From NCBI GenBank assembly GCA_031258035.1, contig JAIRNL010000285.1, forward strand, positions 1-7,093: DNA of 7,093 nucleotides. The letters run 5' to 3'. Positions within the stretch are counted from its first letter, which is position 1, and each line of letters begins with the position of its first letter. Below the pieces are notes generated by a model. It had not been told where the DNA came from. It ran no database searches and was given only the letters and a program-made list of their open reading frames with translations. The position numbers and the translations under genes were made by a program. Source of the DNA: Azoarcus sp. (GTDB lineage Bacteria; Pseudomonadota; Gammaproteobacteria; Burkholderiales; Rhodocyclaceae). This document shows, piece after piece, positions 1 to 5,107 of the stretch.

Positions 1-89
1 AGATGGATGTCGAGGAAATCCCGCGCCGTTTCGGGATGGCCGAGGAATTTCTTGAACAGCGCGTCGTGGGGCGTCGTCGGGCGGGACAT
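1..89 (-). CDS. Rpn/YhgA-family PD-(D/E)XK nuclease (putative transposase), N-terminal fragment
   Basis: On the minus strand an ATG at 89-87 opens a frame that runs off the left edge after 29 full codons. The peptide begins MSRPTTPHDALFKKFLGHPE and continues with TARDFLDIH. The PHDALFKKFL-hP-TARDFL pattern is the characteristic start of the Rpn family (E. coli RpnA/YhgA, Pfam 'Transposase_31/YhgA-like'), proteins with a PD-(D/E)XK nuclease fold linked to recA-independent recombination. Only the N-terminus is present, so the catalytic residues, the full length and whether the gene is intact cannot be judged. No convincing Shine-Dalgarno sequence precedes the ATG; the upstream bases on this strand are C-rich. 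It diverges from pstS and has no evident functional link to phosphate uptake. The family call rests on 29 residues but the motif is distinctive. Confidence 0.8.
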   Translation of the reverse strand, partial: MSRPTTPHDALFKKFLGHPETARDFLDIH

Positions 90-131
90 GGGCGGGGATC
101 GGGGGCAGGAGACAGGAGAGCGGGATCGGAG

Positions 132-159
132 GGAACGCGGGGGATCATGCCCGCGTTCC
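132..159. repeat. Perfect 10-bp inverted repeat (hairpin)
   Basis: GGAACGCGGG at 132-141 is exactly complementary to CCCGCGTTCC at 150-159, with an 8-base loop. There is no T-run on either strand next to it, so it does not look like a classic intrinsic terminator. It lies about 43-70 bases upstream of the Rpn-type start codon, so it could fold in that gene's 5' leader or act as a DNA operator. Confidence 0.6.
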
Positions 160-249
160 ATGCCGGGTGCAAGGCCGGGATCAGGGAAAGTTGCCGTGTT
201 CGCTGTCGGTTGGGGCTCGCGCAACGTTGCGGGGGCTTGCGCCATTTCG

Positions 250-281
250 GGATTGCCATCGTTGGCGGGCGGATTGCCATC
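250..281. repeat. Direct repeat of GGATTGCCATC, 21-bp period
   Basis: The 11-mer GGATTGCCATC occurs exactly at 250-260 and 271-281, starts 21 bases apart, close to two helical turns. The core GATTGCCA recurs at 366-373. The second copy is also the heart of a hairpin: GCGGAT 269-274, loop TGCC, ATCCGC 279-284. The spacing suits a protein that binds tandem sites on one DNA face, but no regulator is identified. Confidence 0.55.
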
Positions 282-333
282 CGCTCCTATCGAACCGATT
301 TCTCTCCAAACCGCTTGACGGGGTAGACGATAT

Positions 334-347
334 CTTGTATCTACAAG
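334..347. repeat. Operator-like dyad CTTGTA-TC-TACAAG
   Basis: A perfect 6+6 inverted repeat with a two-base centre: CTTGTA 334-339, TC 340-341, TACAAG 342-347. It lies 105 bases upstream of the PhoB box. It overlaps the position where a -10 would fall if TTGACG at 315-320 were a -35 element. The compact symmetric form is typical of a dimeric repressor or activator site; the protein is unknown. Confidence 0.5.
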
Positions 348-378
348 CGTCCCGCGCGGCGCCCTGATTGCCAATGAT

Positions 379-397
379 GGGTATTTTGAAAACACCC
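379..397. repeat. AT-centred interrupted dyad GGGTATTTT-G-AAAACACCC
   Basis: A 9+9 inverted repeat around a single central base (388), with one imperfect pair (A383 against C393). The AT core within G/C-rich DNA, ended by GGGT and ACCC, looks like a protein-binding site rather than an RNA hairpin, because the loop would be too small to fold as written. It lies 54 bases upstream of the PhoB box. Confidence 0.45.
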
Positions 398-451
398 TCC
401 GAGGAGCGGCGGGCGAAATGTTACGCGCCGGCGTCGCGTGGCATTCCGGCG

Positions 452-485
452 CTGTCACGGCACTGTCACAAACCCGCCGTAGAGT
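452..485 (+). promoter_or_regulatory. PhoB box and -10 element of pstS
   Basis: Two direct 11-base units, CTGTCACGGCA at 452-462 and CTGTCACAAAC at 463-473, carry the canonical CTGTCA half-site of the Pho box and are exactly 11 bases apart. Six bases after the box comes TAGAGT at 480-485, matching the -10 consensus at four of six positions. The box takes the place of the -35, and the six-base gap is the same as I recall for the E. coli phoA promoter. Transcription would start near 492, giving a leader of only about 20 bases before the pstS ATG. This implies activation by phosphorylated PhoB, itself encoded at 5108-5818, under phosphate limitation. Confidence 0.88.
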
Positions 486-514
486 GCGGGCTGTTTCAAC
501 GACGGGAGACTGAC

Positions 515-1570
515 ATGACGAAACGACACATGACGCAATGGATCGCGGCGGCCTGCCTGATGGCGGCGGGGATTTCCGGCGCGCAGGCGCAGGGCGGCGC
601 GCGCGATGTAACGGGCGCGGGGGCGAGTTTCCCCGCGCCGCTCTATACCAAATGGGCGGCACAATATCATGCGGCGACGGGCAACCGCATCAATTACCAG
701 TCGGTCGGCTCCAGCGCGGGGCTGAAACAGGTCGAGGCGAAGACGGTGGATTTCGGCGCGTCCGATGCGCCGCTGAGCGATGCGGAATTGCAGGCCAAGG
801 GGCTGGTGCAGTTCCCGACGGTCGTCGGCGGGATCGTGCCCGTGGTCAATCTCCCAGGGATCGCGCCCGGAAAGCTCCGGCTCGATGGCAGGACGTTGGG
901 CGATATTTATCTGGGCAAGATCACGCGATGGAACGATCCGGCGCTCGCGGCAATCAACCCCGGACTGGCTTTGCCGGATGAGGCGATCGCCGTCGTGCGG
1001 CGCGCGGATGGTTCAGGCACCAGTTTCGCCTTTACCCACTATTTGAGCGCGGCCCATCCCGAATGGAAGGAGCGGGTCGGCACGGGGACGGCGGTCAATT
1101 GGCCGATCGGGCTGGGCGGCAAGGGGAACGAGGGCGTCGCGGCATTCGTGAAACGGCTCGCCGGCGCAATCGGTTATGTGGAATTCGCTTATGCGCACAG
1201 GAATGGTTTGTCTCACGCGCAGTTGCAGAACAGCGCGGGACGTTTCGTGCAGCCGTCGCAGGCAAGTTTCAAGGCCGCGGCGCTCGGCGCGGACTGGAAA
1301 AAGAGTTTCCACCAGATCCTGACCAACCAGCCAGGCGAAGGGGCGTGGCCGATTACTTCGGCAACTTTCATCCTGATGCACAAGACGCAGGAGAAACCCG
1401 CACAGGCTGTCGCGTCGCTGGCTTTCTTTTCCTGGGCTTACAAGAACGGCGATGCGCTGGCTGAGGGGCTGGATTATGTGCCCATGCCGGGCGAGGTCAA
1501 GACGATCATCATGGATTCGTGGCGGAAAATCGCCGATGCGTCGGGCAGGCCGGTCACGGGCGCACAGTAA
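515..1570 (+). CDS. pstS: Periplasmic phosphate-binding protein PstS
   Basis: 351 residues, the usual PstS length. PstS captures inorganic phosphate in the periplasm and delivers it to the PstC-PstA channel. Residues 1-25 form a Sec signal peptide (MTKRH start, hydrophobic core about 8-20, likely cleavage after AQA at 23-25). Phosphate-contact motifs are all present: GAGASFP 34-40, GSSAG 65-69, GASDAPL 81-87 and RRADGSGTS 162-170. The start at 515 is chosen because GGGAG lies at 504-508, six bases upstream, and the signal peptide begins there. An ATG at 530 is possible but would shorten the positively charged n-region. The frame stays open back to 368, but that stretch holds the PhoB box and promoter and cannot be translated from this promoter. 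First gene of the operon; a 171-base gap follows. Confidence 0.97.
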   Translation: MTKRHMTQWIAAACLMAAGISGAQAQGGARDVTGAGASFPAPLYTKWAAQYHAATGNRINYQSVGSSAGLKQVEAKTVDFGASDAPLSDAELQAKGLVQFPTVVGGIVPVVNLPGIAPGKLRLDGRTLGDIYLGKITRWNDPALAAINPGLALPDEAIAVVRRADGSGTSFAFTHYLSAAHPEWKERVGTGTAVNWPIGLGGKGNEGVAAFVKRLAGAIGYVEFAYAHRNGLSHAQLQNSAGRFVQPSQASFKAAALGADWKKSFHQILTNQPGEGAWPITSATFILMHKTQEKPAQAVASLAFFSWAYKNGDALAEGLDYVPMPGEVKTIIMDSWRKIADASGRPVTGAQ

Positions 1571-1694
1571 AGGGCACAGAGAGATGCAAACGCGGCAGGA
1601 CGACCTTTGCGCGGCTACTTTGCGCGCTTCGTGGGTGACGGCGTTCCGACCCCCATCATCCGGGTTCCAAAGACACGCGGTAACATCCCCCCCA

Positions 1695-1723
1695 CCGCCG
1701 TCATGGACGGCGGGCCGCTTTTT
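1695..1723 (+). terminator. Terminator-like hairpin between pstS and pstC (possible attenuator)
   Basis: CCGCCGTC at 1695-1702 pairs perfectly with GACGGCGG at 1706-1713 around a 3-base loop (ATG), and five T residues follow at 1719-1723 after five bases. The gap before the T-run makes it weaker than a textbook intrinsic terminator. It lies between pstS and the likely pstC start. It may stop part of the transcripts, or protect the pstS message at its 3' end, giving more binding protein than membrane components, as is commonly seen in pst and other ABC importer operons. The function is inferred; the structure is visible. Confidence 0.5.
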
Positions 1724-1741
1724 CCAGTGATGAGCACAGCC

Positions 1742-2710
1742 ATGTCCGTTTCCGCCGCACGCCGTGGGCCCCTGTTGCCCAATGCGCTGGCCGACCGCCT
1801 GTTCGGGGGGGTGGCGCGCGCCGCGGCCCTGCTCACGCTGGCTTCCCTGCTGGGAATCATCCTTTCCCTCGTCATCGGCGCATGGCCGGCCATCCGCGCT
1901 TTCGGCCCCGGCTTCCTGACTCACAACGCCTGGGATCCCGTGCGGGAGGATTTCGGCGGGCTGGTGATGATCTACGGCACGCTGATGACTTCGGCCATCG
2001 CGCTCCTGATCGCCACGCCCGTCAGTTTCGGCATCGCGCTTTTCCTGACCGAGCTTGCGCCGGCGTGGCTGAAGCGTCCGCTCGGGACGGCAATCGAGTT
2101 GCTGGCCGCGGTGCCTTCCATCGTGTATGGGATGTGGGGGCTGATGGTGTTCGGGCCGGTGCTGGCGCGGTATGTGCAGCAGCCGCTACAGGCCCTCTTC
2201 GCTGGGACGCCCGTGCTCGGGGCGCTGGTGTCCGGCCCGCCGGTGGGGATCGGCATCCTGTCGGCGGGCATCATCCTGTCGATCATGATCATTCCTTTCA
2301 TTGCCTCGGTGATGCGCGATGTCTTCGAGGTCACGCCCCCGCTCCTGAAGGAGTCGGCCTACGGGCTGGGGGCGACGACCTGGGAGGTGGTCTGGCGCAT
2401 CGTGCTGCCTTATACCAAGACGGGCGTGCTGGGCGGCATCATGCTGGGGCTGGGGCGCGCGCTGGGCGAGACGATGGCGGTGACGTTCGTCATCGGCAAC
2501 ATGAACCAGTTGGGGTCGCCGTCGCTGTTCGAGGCCGCCAACAGCATCACGTCCGCGCTGGCCAACGAGTTCGCCGAGGCCGCGCCCGGCCTGCACCAGG
2601 CGTCGCTGATCTATCTGGGGCTGGTCTTGTTCCTGATCACTTTCACGGTGCTGGTGTTTTCCCGGCTCCTGCTCCTTGGCCTGCAACGGAACGAAGGGCG
2701 GCGCACATGA
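1742..2710 (+). CDS. pstC: Phosphate ABC transporter permease PstC
   Basis: 322 residues from the chosen start (E. coli PstC is about 319). With PstA it forms the inner-membrane channel for phosphate. Six hydrophobic segments are visible at roughly 27-48, 79-103, 117-140, 165-190, 230-252 and 287-312. The EAA-type coupling loop that docks on PstB is at about 203-223 (KESAYGLG, then TWEVVWRIVLP). Other strongly conserved blocks are LTELAPAWLKRPLG 102-115, PSIVYGMWGL 125-134 and LGRALGETMAVTF 237-249. The start is uncertain: ATG at 1742 and ATG at 1730 both have only weak ribosome-binding sequences (GTGATGAG at 1727-1734 precedes 1742). The in-frame ATG at 1703 is the loop of the hairpin and is unlikely. 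The stop overlaps the pstA start (ATGA at 2707-2710). Confidence 0.95.
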   Translation: MSVSAARRGPLLPNALADRLFGGVARAAALLTLASLLGIILSLVIGAWPAIRAFGPGFLTHNAWDPVREDFGGLVMIYGTLMTSAIALLIATPVSFGIALFLTELAPAWLKRPLGTAIELLAAVPSIVYGMWGLMVFGPVLARYVQQPLQALFAGTPVLGALVSGPPVGIGILSAGIILSIMIIPFIASVMRDVFEVTPPLLKESAYGLGATTWEVVWRIVLPYTKTGVLGGIMLGLGRALGETMAVTFVIGNMNQLGSPSLFEAANSITSALANEFAEAAPGLHQASLIYLGLVLFLITFTVLVFSRLLLLGLQRNEGRRT

Positions 2711-3573
2711 CGGACAAGGACAGCCGAATGGCGCATTTCGTCCGCCGCAAGCGTCTCAACCGGGTGGCGCTCACGCTGGCTTTCGCCGCGATGCTGTTCG
2801 GCATGTTCTGGCTGGCCTGGATTTTGTGGGAGACCCTGCGGCTCGGTTTCGAGAGTCTTTCCTTGTCCTTCATCACGGAAAACATGCCGCCGCCGAACGA
2901 GCCCCTGGGCGCGGGCGGGCTGGCGAACGCGATCTGGGGTTCGCTCACCATGGTGGCGCTGGCGACGTTCATCGGCGCGCCGGTCGGGATCCTGTCCGGG
3001 ATCTACCTGGCTGAATACGATCCGCGCGGCTGGCTCGCCGTGACGGTGCGCTTCGTGAATGATCTGTTGCTCTCGGCGCCGTCCATCATCATCGGTCTTT
3101 TCGTCTATGCGGTGATGGTCGTGCGCATGCGGCAGTTTTCCGGCTGGGCGGGCGCGGTGGCGCTCGCGCTCATCGTCATCCCGGTGGTGATCCGCACCAC
3201 GGAAAACATGCTGGCGCTGATTCCGGCGGGATTGCGCGAGGCCGCCTATGCGCTGGGAACGCCAAAATGGAAGGTGATCCTCCGGATCACGCTCGCCGCG
3301 GCGCGCGCCGGCGTGCTCACCGGCGTGCTGCTGGCCGTGGCGCGCATCAGCGGCGAAACCGCGCCGCTGCTTTTCACCGCCCTGAATAACCAGTTCTGGT
3401 CGACCGGCCTCTCCGGCCCCACCGCGAACCTGCCGGTCACGATCCTGCAATTCGCCATGAGCCCTTACGAGAACTGGCAACATCTGGCCTGGGGCGGCGT
3501 ATTCCTGATCACCCTGATCGTCCTTGGACTCAACGTGCTGGCGCGGACGCTGTCGCGCAAATTCTCATCATGA
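2707..3573 (+). CDS. pstA: Phosphate ABC transporter permease PstA
   Basis: 288 residues, close to E. coli PstA (about 296). It is the second channel subunit of the PstSCAB importer. A basic N-terminus (RRKRLNR 13-19) precedes the first membrane segment at about 21-45. Further hydrophobic segments lie near 78-101, 118-139, 147-163, 202-222 and 262-280. Conserved features include PVGILSGIYLAEY 92-104, SAPSIIIG 123-130, the EAA coupling loop LREAAYALGTPKWKVILRIT at 176-195, and ARISGETAPLLFTA 212-225. The start ATG overlaps the pstC stop by four bases, and AAGGG at 2694-2698 is a fair Shine-Dalgarno eight bases upstream. An ATG at 2728 is possible but less well placed. It also ends in an ATGA overlap with pstB, so translation is probably coupled across the three genes. 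Confidence 0.96.
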   Translation: MTDKDSRMAHFVRRKRLNRVALTLAFAAMLFGMFWLAWILWETLRLGFESLSLSFITENMPPPNEPLGAGGLANAIWGSLTMVALATFIGAPVGILSGIYLAEYDPRGWLAVTVRFVNDLLLSAPSIIIGLFVYAVMVVRMRQFSGWAGAVALALIVIPVVIRTTENMLALIPAGLREAAYALGTPKWKVILRITLAAARAGVLTGVLLAVARISGETAPLLFTALNNQFWSTGLSGPTANLPVTILQFAMSPYENWQHLAWGGVFLITLIVLGLNVLARTLSRKFSS

Positions 3574-4382
3574 CCCTACCGAGCGATTCTTTTTCCACCG
3601 AAGAGGCCCTGCCCGCCGAAGAGGCTTTTTCCGCCAAATTGTCCATCCAGGATCTGAATTTCTATTACGGCAAGTTCCAAGCGCTCAATCACATCAACCT
3701 CGATATTCCGGCCAATTGCGTGACGGCTTTCATCGGCCCGTCCGGCTGCGGCAAATCCACATTGCTGCGCACTTTCAATCGAATGTTCGAGTTGTACCCG
3801 GAACAGCGCGCCGTGGGCCGCATCCTGCTCGACGGCGAGGATCTGCTGGCTTCCCGGCAGGATGTGGCGCTGATCCGCGCCCGGATCGGCATGGTGTTCC
3901 AGAAGCCCACGCCGTTTCCGATGTCGATTTTCGACAATATCGCTTTCGGGGTGAAGCTGTTCGAGAGTCTTTCCCGCATCGACATGGAAGAGCGCGTGGA
4001 ATGGGCGCTGAAAAAGGCGGCGCTCTGGGACGAGGTCAAGGACAAGCTGCCCCAGAGCGGCGCGAGTCTGTCGGGCGGGCAGCAGCAACGCCTGTGCATC
4101 GCGCGCTGCATCGCCATCCGGCCGGAAATCCTGCTTCTCGACGAGCCCTGCTCCGCGCTCGATCCGATTTCCACCGCCCGGATAGAGGAGCTGATCGCGG
4201 AACTCAAGGCGGACTACACCGTCATCATCGTCACCCACAACATGCAGCAGGCGGCGCGGGTGAGCGATTACACCGCCTATATGTATCTGGGCGATCTCGT
4301 GGAATTCGGCGAGACCGGACAGATGTTTTTCAAACCCAGTCGCCGGGAAACCGAAGACTACATCACGGGCCGTTTCGGCTAG
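3570..4382 (+). CDS. pstB: Phosphate ABC transporter ATP-binding protein PstB
   Basis: 270 residues. This is the cytoplasmic ATPase that powers PstCA. Motifs in order: aromatic A-loop region FYYGKFQAL 31-39, Walker A GPSGCGKST 56-64, Q-loop Gln 111 in VFQKPTPFPMSI, signature LSGGQQQR 167-174, Walker B ILLLDEP 187-193, D-loop SALD 195-198 and switch His 223 in VTHNM. The CSALDPISTARIEEL segment and the C-terminal EDYITGRFG are diagnostic of PstB. The N-terminus is about 15-20 residues longer than E. coli PstB before the conserved IQDLNFYYG and holds a duplicated hexapeptide, EEALPA then EEAFSA. Residue 180 is Cys (IARCIAI), where I would expect a small residue such as Gly or Ala. No clear Shine-Dalgarno is seen; the ATGA overlap with pstA suggests coupled translation. 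Confidence 0.97.
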   Translation: MTLPSDSFSTEEALPAEEAFSAKLSIQDLNFYYGKFQALNHINLDIPANCVTAFIGPSGCGKSTLLRTFNRMFELYPEQRAVGRILLDGEDLLASRQDVALIRARIGMVFQKPTPFPMSIFDNIAFGVKLFESLSRIDMEERVEWALKKAALWDEVKDKLPQSGASLSGGQQQRLCIARCIAIRPEILLLDEPCSALDPISTARIEELIAELKADYTVIIVTHNMQQAARVSDYTAYMYLGDLVEFGETGQMFFKPSRRETEDYITGRFG

Positions 4383-4396
4383 GGCGCCAACAGGAA

Positions 4397-5098
4397 ATGA
4401 GCGAAAAGCACCTCTCTTCCCAATTCGACAGCGATCTCACGAGCGTTTCCACGAAGCTGATGGAAATGGGCGGGCTGATCGAAATCCAGATCCAGAACGC
4501 GATCCAGGCACTGGCGCAGTTTTCCGTCCCCCTGGCGCTGGAAGTCATGATCGCCGAAGACCGGGTAGACGCGATGGAAGTTGCCATCGACCACGCGCTG
4601 ACCACCATCATCGCGCGCCGCCAGCCGGCGGCCCGCGACCTGCGCCTGCTGCTGGCCATCTCCAAGATCACGACCAATCTGGAGCGCGCCGGCGATGAGG
4701 CCGACAAGATCGCGCGCCGGGTCAAATCCATCGTGGAGAGCAACGACGCCCGCAAGATGCCCATCGGCGATCTGCGCGTGGCCTCCCAGATGGCCGTCAC
4801 GCTCATCCGGCGCGCGCTGGATGCCTTCGCGCGCCTCGACATGGACGCCGCCGTCTCCATCCTCAGGGAAGACGACCTGATCGACCAGGAATTCAAGGGC
4901 TTCACCCGCAAGCTCATCACCTACATGATGGAAGACCCGCGCACCATCGGCGACAGCCTGAACCTGCTGTTTCTCGCCAAGGCCATCGAGCGCATCGGCG
5001 ACCATGCCAAGAACATCGCCGAATTCATCATCTACATCGTCAAGGGAACCGACGTGCGCCACAGCTCGCTCACGCAGATCGAATCGGTCATCCGCTGA
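4397..5098 (+). CDS. phoU: Phosphate signalling regulator PhoU
   Basis: 233 residues, standard PhoU length, with two tandem three-helix PhoU domains (about 15-110 and 120-215). Each carries the family's metal-binding pattern: ERAGDEAD at 96-103 and ERIGDHAKN at 198-206. PhoU is a peripheral cytoplasmic protein that links the PstSCAB transporter to PhoR and keeps PhoR in its phosphatase-dominant state when phosphate is plentiful; its loss typically derepresses the regulon and misregulates uptake. The start at 4397 follows the pstB stop by 14 bases. An AGGA at 4392-4395 sits only one base from the ATG, closer than ideal, so initiation may depend on coupling to pstB. The protein start MSEKHLSSQFDSDL agrees well with PhoU N-termini. 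Nothing in the fold appears missing. Confidence 0.96.
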   Translation: MSEKHLSSQFDSDLTSVSTKLMEMGGLIEIQIQNAIQALAQFSVPLALEVMIAEDRVDAMEVAIDHALTTIIARRQPAARDLRLLLAISKITTNLERAGDEADKIARRVKSIVESNDARKMPIGDLRVASQMAVTLIRRALDAFARLDMDAAVSILREDDLIDQEFKGFTRKLITYMMEDPRTIGDSLNLLFLAKAIERIGDHAKNIAEFIIYIVKGTDVRHSSLTQIESVIR

Positions 5099-5107
5099 GG
5101 CTCCGCC

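Larger units (their letters stand above)
90..451. other. Intergenic region between the Rpn-family gene and pstS, rich in short repeats and dyads
   Basis: About 360 bases with no credible coding sequence, tRNA or rRNA on either strand. It should carry the leftward promoter of the Rpn-type gene and the rightward regulatory region of pstS. Visible structure, left to right: a perfect 10-bp stem (132-159), a pair of near-identical 11-mers flanking a 12-bp palindrome (212-242), a perfect 11-mer direct repeat (250-260 and 271-281) with a third copy of its core at 366-373, a CTTGTA/TACAAG dyad (334-347) and a long AT-centred dyad (379-397). A TTGACG at 315-320 could be a -35 element, but the hexamer 17 bases on (TATCTA, 338-343) is a poor -10. 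No known riboswitch or attachment site was recognised. Confidence 0.6.

Noticed and set aside
3..367. Small + strand open frames of 66-107 codons in the left intergenic region
   Set aside because: Composition is Arg/Gly-rich with no homology recognised. They overlap the antisense Rpn start and each other in different frames.
438..454. Sigma-54-type promoter upstream of pstS
   Set aside because: TGGCAT at 439-444 resembles the -24 element, but the -12 position reads CGCT rather than TTGC.
368..514. In-frame 49-codon upstream extension of pstS
   Set aside because: It contains the PhoB box and -10, would bury the signal peptide, and has no resemblance to PstS. The ATG at 515 has a good Shine-Dalgarno.
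542..556. Cys14 of PstS as a lipoprotein attachment site
   Set aside because: Residues before it are AAA without the Leu-type position -3, it comes too early in the hydrophobic core, and a standard AQA cleavage site follows at 23-25.
1605..1626. CTTTGCGCG repeated at 1605-1613 and 1618-1626
   Set aside because: Short 9-base repeat with 13-base spacing in GC-rich DNA, with no supporting context; likely chance.
1607..1741. Upstream extension of pstC from a TTG at 1607
   Set aside because: Adds 45 residues not typical of PstC, spanning the hairpin and T-run.
1013..1924. A 303-codon minus-strand frame opposite pstS and pstC
   Set aside because: Antisense to conserved PstS and PstC sequence, with no domain seen.
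3550..3571. Possible second PhoB box ahead of pstB
   Set aside because: CTGTCG at 3550 is followed 11 bases on by ATTCTC, a poor match. It lies inside pstA coding sequence and no -10 is evident.
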